Part shown: one piece after another, positions 25,213 through 33,252 of the stretch
Numbering within the stretch: position 1 is the stretch's first letter
Layout: every line of letters starts with the position of its first letter
Assembly: GCA_021324015.1 (NCBI GenBank)
Contig: JAJPJX010000163.1
Location: 1 to 36,991, forward strand
Source: Solibacteraceae bacterium
GTDB taxonomy: Bacteria; Acidobacteriota; Terriglobia; Bryobacterales; Bryobacteraceae
Length of the DNA stretch: 36,991 nt
Direction of reading: 5' to 3'
Position numbers and translations under genes: made by a program
The notes under the pieces: generated by a model
Seen by the model: the letters and a program-made list of their open reading frames with translations, nothing else
What the model was told of the DNA's origin: nothing
The model's database searches: none

Positions 25213-26816
25213 AGGAAGCGGTGAAACTCGGCGACATGTCCCGTCCCGGACGGACGCCTCTCGCGCACCTCGAAAACGAGGACCTGATGCGTCTGCCTCC
25301 TCCTCTGGAGGACCCTTCGAAGTATCACAACTGGACCGCGCTCGCACCCCACACCAGGGAGAAATACGAGTGTGGCCTCGACGACACCTGCGCGCTCAAC
25401 CTCCCGCAGCCCCAGACCAAGGAAGAGGAAGCTCAACTGGTGGCGAAATTCCTCTCCGGCCTCGAGAAACTGTTCACCCGGGAGAACAACTGGACGTTCT
25501 TACAGCCGCTTCTGCTGACCATGGAGCATTGTGCAAAGTGCCAGACTTGCTCCGAAGCCTGCCACATCTACGAGGCCAGCGGGCGGAACGAGTTGTACCG
25601 GCCCACGTTCCGCTCCGAAGTCCTGCGCCGGCTGTATTTCCAGTATGTGAAGCACGGCGGCCTGCTTTCGAGCCTGCAGCACGGGGCTATCCAGCTGAAC
25701 TGGCCGCTGGTGGCCCGCCTGGCCGAGCTCTCCTACCGGTGCAATCTCTGCCGCCGTTGCGCGCAAACGTGCCCCATCGGCGCCGATAACGGCCTGGTAG
25801 CCCACGAACTCCGCAAGCTTTTCAGCCAGGAGATGGGCATCGCGGCCAAGGAACTCCACGACACCGGATCCATGCTGCAACTGAAAGCCGGGTCGTCCAC
25901 CGGCATGAACGCGGAGGTGGTGAAGGACAACATCCGGTTCATCGACGAAGACACCAGCGAGAAGACCGGCATCCAGGTGGAAACGCCCTGGGACGTGGAG
26001 GGCGCCGACATCCTCCTGATCCACAATGCCGGCGAGATCCTGGCGTGGCCTGAAAATCCGGGCGCCTTCGCTCTGATCCTGAACGCCGCCGGTGTCAAGT
26101 GGACTCTCTCTTCGGAGCTGGCGGGCTACGATTCCATCAACTACGGTCTCTGGTACGACGACGCCCAGTTCGCGCGCGTGGCTCTGAAGCACGCGCAGGC
26201 GGCCCGCAAGCTGGGGGTCAGGAAAATCGTGCTGGCCGAGTGCGGCCACGCCCACAAAGCACTTTCCGTGATCGCGGACCGGGTGCTGCTGGGAGATCTG
26301 AGCATCCCGCGGGAGAGTTCCATGACGTTGCTGCGCGATATCGTCATGAGCGGCCGCTTGGGGCTCGATCCGGACCGGAACGATTTCCCCGTCACACTGC
26401 ACGATCCCTGCAACCTGGTGCGTCTCATGGGCGTCGTAGAGCCCCAGCGAGAGATTTTGCGCAAGATCTGCCCCCGGTTCCGCGAGATGGAGCCCCACGG
26501 CGTAGACAACTATTGCTGCGGCGGAGGAAGCGGGTTTGCCATCATGAGCGGCAACAACTTCCCGGACTGGCGGTTCCATGTCTCGGGCAGGAAGAAACTC
26601 GAACAGATCCTGAACGCGTTCGCCGATTGTCTGGACCCATCCGTGCCGAAGTATTTATGCGCGCCTTGCAGCAATTGCAAGGGGCAGTTTCGCGACATGC
26701 TCGCCTATTACAATCTCTGGGAGAAGAACCGCATTCTGTATGGGGGCCTGGTGGAATTGATCGTGAACGCCATGACCGACGTGAGGCCCGGCTACATCGA
26801 GTGGGAATGGCATTGA
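25209..26816 (+). CDS. DsrK/HdrD-like Fe-S oxidoreductase
   Basis: A 535-residue cytoplasmic Fe-S protein paralogous to DsrK. Two [4Fe-4S] motifs are visible: C108/C111/C114/C118 (CAKCQTCSEAC) and C178/C181/C184/C188 (CNLCRRCAQTCP). Two CCG-type motifs follow: HDPCNLVRLMG to NYCCGGGSG, and the later APCSNCKGQF. These bind the non-cubane cluster that carries out disulfide chemistry in HdrB/HdrD-type enzymes. AECGHAHKAL matches GECGHMWRVL of the dsrK gene in this window. It probably exchanges electrons between the quinone pool (through the upstream subunit) and a thiol/disulfide partner such as DsrC. An open frame extends upstream to 25125, but the ATG at 25209 overlaps the previous stop. Confidence 0.85.
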   Translation: MKEAVKLGDMSRPGRTPLAHLENEDLMRLPPPLEDPSKYHNWTALAPHTREKYECGLDDTCALNLPQPQTKEEEAQLVAKFLSGLEKLFTRENNWTFLQPLLLTMEHCAKCQTCSEACHIYEASGRNELYRPTFRSEVLRRLYFQYVKHGGLLSSLQHGAIQLNWPLVARLAELSYRCNLCRRCAQTCPIGADNGLVAHELRKLFSQEMGIAAKELHDTGSMLQLKAGSSTGMNAEVVKDNIRFIDEDTSEKTGIQVETPWDVEGADILLIHNAGEILAWPENPGAFALILNAAGVKWTLSSELAGYDSINYGLWYDDAQFARVALKHAQAARKLGVRKIVLAECGHAHKALSVIADRVLLGDLSIPRESSMTLLRDIVMSGRLGLDPDRNDFPVTLHDPCNLVRLMGVVEPQREILRKICPRFREMEPHGVDNYCCGGGSGFAIMSGNNFPDWRFHVSGRKKLEQILNAFADCLDPSVPKYLCAPCSNCKGQFRDMLAYYNLWEKNRILYGGLVELIVNAMTDVRPGYIEWEWH

Positions 26817-26886
26817 CAGGGTTCGCGGCGGCGTATCCTTGGATGGAAAGATGGCTGGTGCGGTAGCTGACGAAGGTGTACGGACT

Positions 26887-27690
26887 TTAGACGTCCCCCA
26901 CGGGAGCAAGGTCCTGAATCGTCACCTTGCCAGCCCCACATATCGCCTCGGCGACGCGCTCGACGTGCTCGGTCTGTTCGAACAGGCTTCCCTGGATCGA
27001 CACAGTTCCTCCATGGGCCTCCACATCGACCTCCAGATTGGAGGTGAAGGGATCCAGCGCCAACTGGGCGCGCACCCGGCTGGCAAGGGCAAGATCGTTC
27101 ATTTGCGCCTGACGTGCCGGCGAAAACTCGAAGGCGGGGTCCTCGACCATCCCCGCCACGAGTGAGCATGCCTGTTCGACGCTGATGTTCTCCAGGTTGA
27201 TCACCAGGTCGTAGAGTCCCGGATCTCCCCAATCCACCCCGTAAAGAAACTGGGCCCAGCGGCGGCGATCCTGGTCCATCTTTCCGATATACGTAATGGC
27301 TTCCTCGCGTTTGAGGCTTAGCTGCTCCTGCGCCATGCAGATGCGAAGCTCCAGCGGCGCCACGATTCGCAGGCGCAGAAGGGTGGGAGCTCCCTTGAGC
27401 AGCAGTTGGCCGGCAAGCCCATGATAGACGGCTTTTCCGCCGCGGGCCTCCTCCATGAGGGCCGCCTGGATCAACGCCAGATAGAGATACCTCTTGTGGT
27501 TGAATCTGCCGGGTACAGCCGGGGGTTCGTCCAGGGCTGCAAGAATGTCGTGTTGCGACACCCGTGCCGTAGAGACCTTTCCCGCCAGCACATCCCGATC
27601 GATGCAGTTGTATCCGAGCGTCTTGCTCAAGCATTCGGCCAGCCGCTTGCCGCCGCCGAACGTTCCTCTGGAAATCGTGATTATGGCCAT
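26887..27690 (-). CDS. Cytidylate kinase-like protein with C-terminal BON domain
   Basis: A 267-residue protein of the cytidylate-kinase-like family. The nucleotide-binding start MAIITISRGTFGGGKRLAECL is a variant P-loop, and LGYNCIDRDVL follows as in that family. Residues about 200-267 form a BON domain (ALASRVRAQLALDPFTSNLE, then GTVSIQGSLFEQTEH), usually linked to membranes or ligand binding. Kinase substrate is unknown; relatives are often encoded near energy-metabolism operons. The start at 27690 has a strong GAGGGGG site; the frame is open to 27738 but without such a site. It has its own promoter (27756-27784), although it follows the dsr operon on the same strand. It converges with the DsrK-like gene, 70 bp away. 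Confidence 0.8.
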   Translation of the reverse strand: MAIITISRGTFGGGKRLAECLSKTLGYNCIDRDVLAGKVSTARVSQHDILAALDEPPAVPGRFNHKRYLYLALIQAALMEEARGGKAVYHGLAGQLLLKGAPTLLRLRIVAPLELRICMAQEQLSLKREEAITYIGKMDQDRRRWAQFLYGVDWGDPGLYDLVINLENISVEQACSLVAGMVEDPAFEFSPARQAQMNDLALASRVRAQLALDPFTSNLEVDVEAHGGTVSIQGSLFEQTEHVERVAEAICGAGKVTIQDLAPVGDV

Positions 27691-27755
27691 GTCTTCACCC
27701 CCTCTCTGCGGACCATAGTTTCCGCCCGGGAGCCTCAATCCGCACGTCCGTGATG

Positions 27756-27784
27756 ATTATCAATCCTTCATTATTCGGAGTCAA
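27756..27784 (-). promoter_or_regulatory. Strong sigma-70 type promoter for the kinase/BON gene
   Basis: On the minus strand TTGACT (27784-27779) is followed after 17 bp by GATAAT (27761-27756). Both match 5 of 6 consensus bases at ideal spacing. Transcription would start near 27749, leaving a leader of about 60 nt before the ATG at 27690. It is the best promoter match in the window and lies just after the last gene of the dsr operon. Confidence 0.6.
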
Positions 27785-27822
27785 GGATCTGGTTCTAGGG
27801 GTCTAAGGGGTGTGCCCGCGCT

Positions 27823-29328
27823 TCACAACAGGTTATAGTTCAACATCAGGTAGGGATACAGGTACGAGCGGGCGTGATTCGTGCGCAGCAGAAAATCCCC
27901 GGATTGGATATAGCCTACGCCTACTCCGAATTCCAGGTGCCGGTCATATCGATACGAGCTCTGCAAATCGTATTCCCGCCCGATGTGGGTGCCGGACATG
28001 CCGCGCGGGTCCCGCGCCACCACGATGCCGGCGGCGTTGTAAAACGCGTCGTTGGCGCTCGCGAGCCACCAGTCGTTGTACGCCGCGGCCCACATCCAGT
28101 TGCGGCGCACCGACACCCTCACGCCCGCGCGATACGACTTCAGGTTCTGCCAGGCGACCTGGTCGGCCAGCCCATGATGGTCGTGGATATTCGGATAAAG
28201 CTGGTCAAAGGTGCCCCGCCGGCCATCAGCCGGATTTCGGTCGCCGGAAGCGAAGTCATACTTCACAAAAAACCGGGGCTTCAGAAGCGAAGTGGGCACG
28301 GTGTAGCCCAAAATAGCGCTCCAGGCCCATGCGCGGAGCGTATCGGTGCCGAGCCATCCGGTTTGCACGGCGGTTTCCGCGTCGTAGTCGAAGCGTGACA
28401 CAGCGCCGGCCCAGCGCAGCCCGGCGATCTTCTCGTCGAGCTTCCCGGGCGCCCCGGATTCGGTGCGAAAACCAGGGGACAGACGCCAGAAGACGTAGGG
28501 CTCCAGGACGGAGCCGCGAATCACGTCCCGGAAGCTCGAATAAACGCCGTGAAAGTTGTTGCCTTGCTGGTGATGGCTGAGTCCGTTGGCGGTGGCGATG
28601 ACGGGGGAGGCGGCCCAGGCATTCACCCGGAAACGGTCCCGGTTGACCACCAGCATGGCGGCATCCCAACCGCGGGAAGCATTGCGCCAGTAGGAGGTTC
28701 CGACCAGCCGGAGGTGGCCGAAAGCGATATCTTGCCGGCCCACGCGCAGGCTGATGGGGTCCTGCTCGGGATCGCCCAAATCGACGAAGGCCCGCCGCAG
28801 GTCCCAGGTGCTCTGGTAGGGGGGCAACAGCGGGGGGGGGTTCCAAAAGGCGGTGGCGTCCTGGAGTTCCACATATGCCCTGACCCAGCGTGCCGGGCGG
28901 ATGGCGACACCCAGCCGAAAGCGGGTCAACAGGTATGAGTCGGAATTGCCCGCTTGAAAGTTACCGGCGCTGTCTCCCTCCAGCCGGGCACGATAGCCGG
29001 CAGTGAAGCAGAGCCATCGGGGCAGAGCATCGTTGACCTCCGCGAGCGGAGAGAACTTGGCGGCCGGGACGTCGGCGTCGGGCGGGCGGTTGGAGCTCCA
29101 CCGGCTGCCCCCCGGACTTTCCACGATGCATTGCGCGGCCAGCGGCGTGGCAAGGTAGGAGAAAGCCACGCCCACCAAAACCAACCCGAGAAATCCCCGC
29201 AGCCAGCGCTCCGGCGCAAACCGGATGCCGCCGGCCGGATAGCTGTCAATCATAAGCGGGACAATCGCAAAGGCTACGCCCGGCGGCAGCCATAACGGGC
29301 AATGGACCCCGGAAACCGGGAAAGTCAT
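27823..29328 (-). CDS. Alginate-export-type outer-membrane porin
   Basis: A beta-barrel protein of up to 501 residues, similar to the alginate export (AlgE-like) porin family. It has alternating aromatic/polar strands and motifs such as RFRLGVAIRPARWVRAYVELQDA, VDLGDPEQDPISLRVGRQDI, and a C-terminal aromatic strand ending YLMLNYNLL. Export is indicated by a hydrophobic stretch ending ATPLAAQ. The ATG at 29328 (GGGGACC upstream, 17 nt after the small gene) fits operon spacing but gives an unusually long leader. The in-frame ATG at 29253 gives a normal signal peptide but has no binding site. It is the last gene of the dsr transcript. Cargo is unknown; sulfur oxyanions are suggested only by context. 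Confidence 0.75.
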   Translation of the reverse strand: MTFPVSGVHCPLWLPPGVAFAIVPLMIDSYPAGGIRFAPERWLRGFLGLVLVGVAFSYLATPLAAQCIVESPGGSRWSSNRPPDADVPAAKFSPLAEVNDALPRWLCFTAGYRARLEGDSAGNFQAGNSDSYLLTRFRLGVAIRPARWVRAYVELQDATAFWNPPPLLPPYQSTWDLRRAFVDLGDPEQDPISLRVGRQDIAFGHLRLVGTSYWRNASRGWDAAMLVVNRDRFRVNAWAASPVIATANGLSHHQQGNNFHGVYSSFRDVIRGSVLEPYVFWRLSPGFRTESGAPGKLDEKIAGLRWAGAVSRFDYDAETAVQTGWLGTDTLRAWAWSAILGYTVPTSLLKPRFFVKYDFASGDRNPADGRRGTFDQLYPNIHDHHGLADQVAWQNLKSYRAGVRVSVRRNWMWAAAYNDWWLASANDAFYNAAGIVVARDPRGMSGTHIGREYDLQSSYRYDRHLEFGVGVGYIQSGDFLLRTNHARSYLYPYLMLNYNLL

Positions 29329-29345
29329 TGCAGGTCCCCACCGCT

Positions 29346-29498
29346 TCAGTTGCGGAACAGCACCTGGCTGGTCCAAGCCAGCACGGCCACGAGGAAGAGT
29401 CCCAGCAGGATGCTTCGCGTGATGAGCTTCTTCTCGATGGGCAGCAGCGGCTCCCGCTGCATCTTTTTCAGTTCTTCGGCGAGTTTCGGTTCCGGCAT
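29346..29498 (-). CDS. 50-residue single-pass membrane protein
   Basis: A small gene tucked between the anion transporter and the porin. It begins 3 bp after the transporter stop, and its own stop is 17 bp before the porin start. The protein starts MPEPKLAEELKKMQREPLLP, a charged cytoplasmic stretch of about 28 residues. One hydrophobic helix (about 29-48: SILLGLFLVAVLAWTSQVLF) and RN at the end complete it. I do not recognise the family. Position and length suggest an accessory subunit of the transporter. Codon use is like its neighbours and the reading frame fills the gap exactly, which supports a real gene. Confidence 0.65.
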   Translation of the reverse strand: MPEPKLAEELKKMQREPLLPIEKKLITRSILLGLFLVAVLAWTSQVLFRN

Positions 29499-29501
29499 TG
29501 T

Positions 29502-30935
29502 CTACCCCTGGATTAACGGAGGCCTCACGCCGTGGAAGAAGATCCACGAAATCGCGAGCCCGACCCAGATGATGAAGCCGAATAAGCACAGAACATAGAC
29601 GACCGCCAGCTTGCCGATGCCCTCCTCCCACAGCCTCCTGAAGTCGGAGACCACGCCGCTGGTGAAGAAGGTCATGACAAAGAAAATTCCGCGAAAGACG
29701 TTGGCCTGCCCCATGGCGGACTTGGCCTTGGGAATCAGGACGGGCGCCGCCACCGCGACCGCCAGGATCAAGACAAAGGTGGCGAGGTACCCGAGCACGA
29801 ACTTGGGGAAGCGCTCCCAAATCTCGAAGGCTCTGACCTTTTCGCCGGGCTTCGGCTCGATCTTGGCGGACCAGATCCAGGCCAGAACGAACGCCCAAAC
29901 GCCGATGAATACGTCGATGAAAACCTTCACCGTGGTGCTGGCGCCTAGAATCCAGCCGGGCTGATAGAGACTGCCATTGGCCGCTGCCTTGGCCCGGATC
30001 AGGGCTTCGGCGATGGCTCCGCTGGTGACGGCGGCGCCGTCCGTCTTCACGGCCAAGCCCATCCACGCGCCCGCCACCAGGGGCTCGCGATACAGGAACG
30101 CTTGCGCCACAAATGGCAGGAGCAGCAGTTCGACCACCGCGAAAATCACCACCAGCGAGGAAACCATGACCGGCACCACCGGCCTGGCTTTGATGGCCGA
30201 GCCCGTTGCGATCGCCGCCGAGACGCCGCAGATGGAAATCCCGGACGCCAGCGGTGCGGCCCACTCCCGGCTGAAGCCAAAGTACTGACGGGCGACGTAG
30301 TAGACTACGGCCCAATATATAAGGTAGGCCGCCACGATGGCGCACAGCCCGTGAAACATCATGGACGTGGCCAGTGCCGTCTGTTCGGCGGCCGTAATTC
30401 CCAACATCCCGCCCAGGATCACGATCCCCGTCTTGACATACAGTTCCGGCCGGATGGCCTCTTTGATGCGGGAGGAGGCGTACGGAACGAAATTGCCCAC
30501 GAACAAGCCGGCCAGCAGCGCGACGATGAAGCCGGCTTCGTTGGTGAGATTCAGCGACCAGCCAATGCCGAGCGCCGCGCGCTTATCGGCGGTGGCGGCG
30601 ATGTAGGCCCAGCTCCCAGCAATCCAGGACAGGTAGCCGGCAAAGAACACGAAGGTAAACCCCTTGGCAAAGCGCAGGGGCTCGAGACGGAGAGCCTTCG
30701 CGCCCAGCGTCAGCAACGCCAGCAGGAAGACATAGGTGGCGAGGAGTGACGCGACGCCCCCGAGGGCCGCATAGGCTTTCGAGGCCGGAGCCAGCGCCTT
30801 GGACACACTGGTCCAGACCGAGGTCGTGACGGCCCACCCGAGAAGGTCGCCGCCGAAGAAGCCCGCGAGCGAGAGCGCGAAAATCAACAGGCCGATATAG
30901 ACGGCGAGCCAGTCTTCCGTCATTCCCTTCTTCAC
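29502..30935 (-). CDS. YeiH-family putative sulfate/anion exporter
   Basis: A 477-residue polytopic inner-membrane protein of the YeiH/UPF0324 (putative sulfate exporter) family, longer than the about 350 residues of YeiH itself. Conserved family stretches are RPELYVKTGIVILGGMLG, LASGISICGVSAAIATGSAI and AVKTDGAAVTSGAIAEALI. Relatives are annotated as sulfate or sulfite exporters, though few are tested. It starts with GTG (GGAGG upstream) overlapping the dsrP stop as GTGA, so translation is coupled to the DsrMKJOP genes. A role in moving sulfite, sulfate or another sulfur anion for the dsr pathway is a reasonable inference. A homologue that moves an unrelated organic anion cannot be excluded. 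Confidence 0.8.
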   Translation of the reverse strand: MKKGMTEDWLAVYIGLLIFALSLAGFFGGDLLGWAVTTSVWTSVSKALAPASKAYAALGGVASLLATYVFLLALLTLGAKALRLEPLRFAKGFTFVFFAGYLSWIAGSWAYIAATADKRAALGIGWSLNLTNEAGFIVALLAGLFVGNFVPYASSRIKEAIRPELYVKTGIVILGGMLGITAAEQTALATSMMFHGLCAIVAAYLIYWAVVYYVARQYFGFSREWAAPLASGISICGVSAAIATGSAIKARPVVPVMVSSLVVIFAVVELLLLPFVAQAFLYREPLVAGAWMGLAVKTDGAAVTSGAIAEALIRAKAAANGSLYQPGWILGASTTVKVFIDVFIGVWAFVLAWIWSAKIEPKPGEKVRAFEIWERFPKFVLGYLATFVLILAVAVAAPVLIPKAKSAMGQANVFRGIFFVMTFFTSGVVSDFRRLWEEGIGKLAVVYVLCLFGFIIWVGLAISWIFFHGVRPPLIQG

Positions 30936-32128
30936 TTAGCAACCTCCACTAGAGCGACATCGGGGGCGAATAGCGAATCGCCGCGCACGGAAAGCGCGAT
31001 TTTATAGAGAAGGGTAAGGATGAAGGCGCCGATGGCCCAGATGCCCAGCGAAATCAGCACCTCCGGGAGGGATGGCGCGTATGCTGTTACCGCGCCGAGC
31101 GGCGAAGGCACGAAGGCGGCCACAATCAGGCCGATGCCTTTGTCGATCCACAGAGAGAAAAAGACCATGCCGCAGGCCATCGCCAGCAGTTTGTCGTCCT
31201 GCCGCCAGCGCGGCACAATGAGCAGCACCAGCGATGCTGCGGCCAGCGCCATGGATATCCACATCCAGGGCACCAAGGGCCTGTGTCCCTGCAATCCGGT
31301 GAACAGGTAACGCAGGGGCTGCTCGTCTTCAGGTATCGCGCTGTAGAACGCGGTGAAGAGTTCCATCAGCACGAAGAACACGTTGATCACCATGGCATAG
31401 GTGACAATGAGACCCAGCTTGCGCAGGGCGCCTCGGCCGGGCGGCGACTTGGTGAGCCTTCCGACCAGCATGCAGAGCAGGATCAGGAGCGCGGGACCGG
31501 CGGCGAAAGCCGACGCCAGGAAGCGCGGCGCCAGGATCGCGGTGAGCCAGAGCGGACGCCCGGGTAGTCCGCAATACAGGAACGCAGTCACGGTGTGAAT
31601 GCTGACCGCCCACGGCATCGAGAGCAGGATGATCGGCCGGATCCAGCCCGGCGGCGGGACGCCCTCACGCTCCGTGCGCAGTGTGACCAGCGCGATGACG
31701 GCATTCAGCACCAGGTAGCCGCCCAGGGAAATCATGTCCCAGAACATCAGGGAGTGGGGAGTGGGGTAGAGGAGGACGTTGAAGACGCGCGCGGGCTGCC
31801 CCATGTCCACGAAGATGAACAGCATGCACATGGTGACCGAGGCCACCGCCAGGAACTCGCCGAGTATGGTGATGCGGGCGAATTCCTGGAAATGGTGCAG
31901 ATAGTAAGGGAGCACCACCATTACGGCGGATGCGGCCACCCCCACCAGAAAAGTGAACTGGGCGATGTACAGGCCCCAGGACACATCGCGGCTCATGCCC
32001 GTGATGGCCAGGCCGTACCGGAGCTGGAGAAGATAGCAAGCCAAGCCGGCGGTGATCAGCAGAAGAAGACCGAGGATCCAAAGCCGGTACCCGCGGCTGC
32101 CAGTGAGCGCCTTCTCAAACATGAACAT
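30932..32128 (-). CDS. dsrP: DsrP, NrfD-like membrane subunit
   Basis: A 398-residue NrfD/PsrC-type integral membrane protein with about ten hydrophobic helices, the periplasm-facing quinone-reactive subunit of DsrMKJOP. Typical stretches are MSRDVSWGLYIAQFTFLVG, HFQEFARITILGEFLAVASV, and SMPWAVSIHTVTAFLYCGLPGR. It works with the Fe-S subunit DsrO and the cytochrome DsrJ. It lies 6 bp after dsrO and its stop overlaps the start of the YeiH-like gene. The gene order J-O-P and the size match the family. Confidence 0.9.
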   Translation of the reverse strand: MFMFEKALTGSRGYRLWILGLLLLITAGLACYLLQLRYGLAITGMSRDVSWGLYIAQFTFLVGVAASAVMVVLPYYLHHFQEFARITILGEFLAVASVTMCMLFIFVDMGQPARVFNVLLYPTPHSLMFWDMISLGGYLVLNAVIALVTLRTEREGVPPPGWIRPIILLSMPWAVSIHTVTAFLYCGLPGRPLWLTAILAPRFLASAFAAGPALLILLCMLVGRLTKSPPGRGALRKLGLIVTYAMVINVFFVLMELFTAFYSAIPEDEQPLRYLFTGLQGHRPLVPWMWISMALAAASLVLLIVPRWRQDDKLLAMACGMVFFSLWIDKGIGLIVAAFVPSPLGAVTAYAPSLPEVLISLGIWAIGAFILTLLYKIALSVRGDSLFAPDVALVEVAK

Positions 32129-32134
32129 GACGGA

Positions 32135-32854
32135 TCACACGATGTAAAAGACCTGCGGCCGCGTCCCCAGCTCAGGCTTGCGCCGCACCGCGCGGCGCGT
32201 CCGGAGCAACTCGCGGATGGCCGAGTGAGGGTCGGCCAGGTTGCCGAAGACCAGCGCCTTTTCCGGGCACGCCTCCACACAGGCCGGGGGCTGGCCGGCA
32301 ACCAGCCGCTCGCTGCACAGATTGCACTTTTCCACCACGCCCTTGGTGCGCGTGGGAAACTCGGGATTCACGGTGCGGATGTAGGGGCGCGGGTCCATCC
32401 AGTTAAAGCTGCGGGAGCCGTACGGACAGGCGGCCATGCAATACCGGCAGCCGATGCAGCGGTGCCAGTCCATGGCCACGATTCCGTCTTCACGTTTCCA
32501 GGTGGCTTGCGTCGGGCAGACCCGCACGCAGGGGGGATTGTCGCAGTGGTTGCACAGGAGCATCAGGGGCGCGGCGGATATCTGGGCGTAGTCGTCCTCG
32601 ATGCCGAAACCGTGCTGAAAGGAGTCCTTCCAGATCCAGCGAACCTCGCGGCGTGGGTCGGGAATCGACGGGATATTGTGGGCCTGATTGCACGCGGCGA
32701 TGCACTTGGTGCAGTTTGGCTGTTTCAGGCACTGGGCCACGTCCACCACCATTCCCCAGCGGGCCGGGGCCACCGCGCTCCGCAGCTTGCGCGCGCAGGC
32801 CGCCACAAACGATAGCCCGCTCAGGCGCAGGAAAGACTGTCTGGTGAGGCTCAT
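32135..32854 (-). CDS. dsrO: DsrO, exported 4Fe-4S electron-transfer subunit
   Basis: A 239-residue ferredoxin-like subunit with many cysteines in four cluster motifs: CLKQPNCTKCIAAC, CNHCDNPPCVRVCP, CIGCRYCMAACP and CNLCSERLVAGQPPACVEACP. It relays electrons between DsrJ and DsrP on the periplasmic side. Such proteins leave the cell folded via the Tat system. The leader here reads SLTRQSFLRLSG, with Gln where the second Arg of the twin-arginine motif is expected. VAAC at residues 17-20 also resembles a lipobox. The start overlaps the dsrJ stop (ATGA). Identity is firm by sequence and order; the leader is the odd feature. Confidence 0.9.
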   Translation of the reverse strand: MSLTRQSFLRLSGLSFVAACARKLRSAVAPARWGMVVDVAQCLKQPNCTKCIAACNQAHNIPSIPDPRREVRWIWKDSFQHGFGIEDDYAQISAAPLMLLCNHCDNPPCVRVCPTQATWKREDGIVAMDWHRCIGCRYCMAACPYGSRSFNWMDPRPYIRTVNPEFPTRTKGVVEKCNLCSERLVAGQPPACVEACPEKALVFGNLADPHSAIRELLRTRRAVRRKPELGTRPQVFYIV

Positions 32855-33252
32855 TTCGCGCTCCGCAGGGTGGATTTGAAATCCACGTGGCAGTCCCAGC
32901 AGGGTACCGATGCGGCCGCGTAGTCGTGGCAGCGGTCGCAGAACTGGGCTTTGCCGGAGCTATGGCATTGCTCCAAACACGTGGAAGTGAGGCTCATGTT
33001 GTAACGCTGCCCGTTGAAGGCCGTAAATTCGCGCCTGCCCTGCCGGACGACCTGCTCGCGCCAATCGAGAAGCAGGGTCATATGCGAGGTCTTCATGTAC
33101 TCCACGGGCGCCACGCACTGCCTGGCGTTGGCAGGCAGCACGGGATTCGGTCCTTTGGAGGTGACTGCCGCAGAGAGGTTGTGCCAGAAGGGGAACGTGG
33201 CGAACAACAGAAACATCGCCAGGCCCGACCAGATGATGGCGCGATCACGCAT
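32851..33252 (-). CDS. dsrJ: DsrJ, triheme cytochrome c subunit
   Basis: A 133-residue membrane-anchored periplasmic cytochrome of DsrMKJOP. An N-terminal helix (about residues 5-23) is followed by conserved C46 (ARQCVAPVEYM), the position of the cysteine proposed as distal heme ligand in DsrJ. Three heme motifs follow: C92-LEQ-C96-H97, C105-DR-C108-H109 and C118-WD-C121-H122. The first is CX3CH rather than the expected CX2CH; the bases were read twice and support it. The ATG at 33252 overlaps the dsrK end by 8 nt. The open frame runs upstream to 33282, but that adds an Arg run inside dsrK. DsrJ joins the quinone side to DsrO. Confidence 0.9.
   Translation of the reverse strand: MRDRAIIWSGLAMFLLFATFPFWHNLSAAVTSKGPNPVLPANARQCVAPVEYMKTSHMTLLLDWREQVVRQGRREFTAFNGQRYNMSLTSTCLEQCHSSGKAQFCDRCHDYAAASVPCWDCHVDFKSTLRSAK

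Noticed and set aside
29329-30345. Upstream extension of the porin reading frame
   Set aside because: It is open but overlaps the YeiH-like gene and the 50-residue gene in another frame; the extra protein is shadow sequence.
31595-32815. A 406-codon open frame on the plus strand
   Set aside because: Antisense to dsrP and dsrO; composition is typical of a shadow frame.
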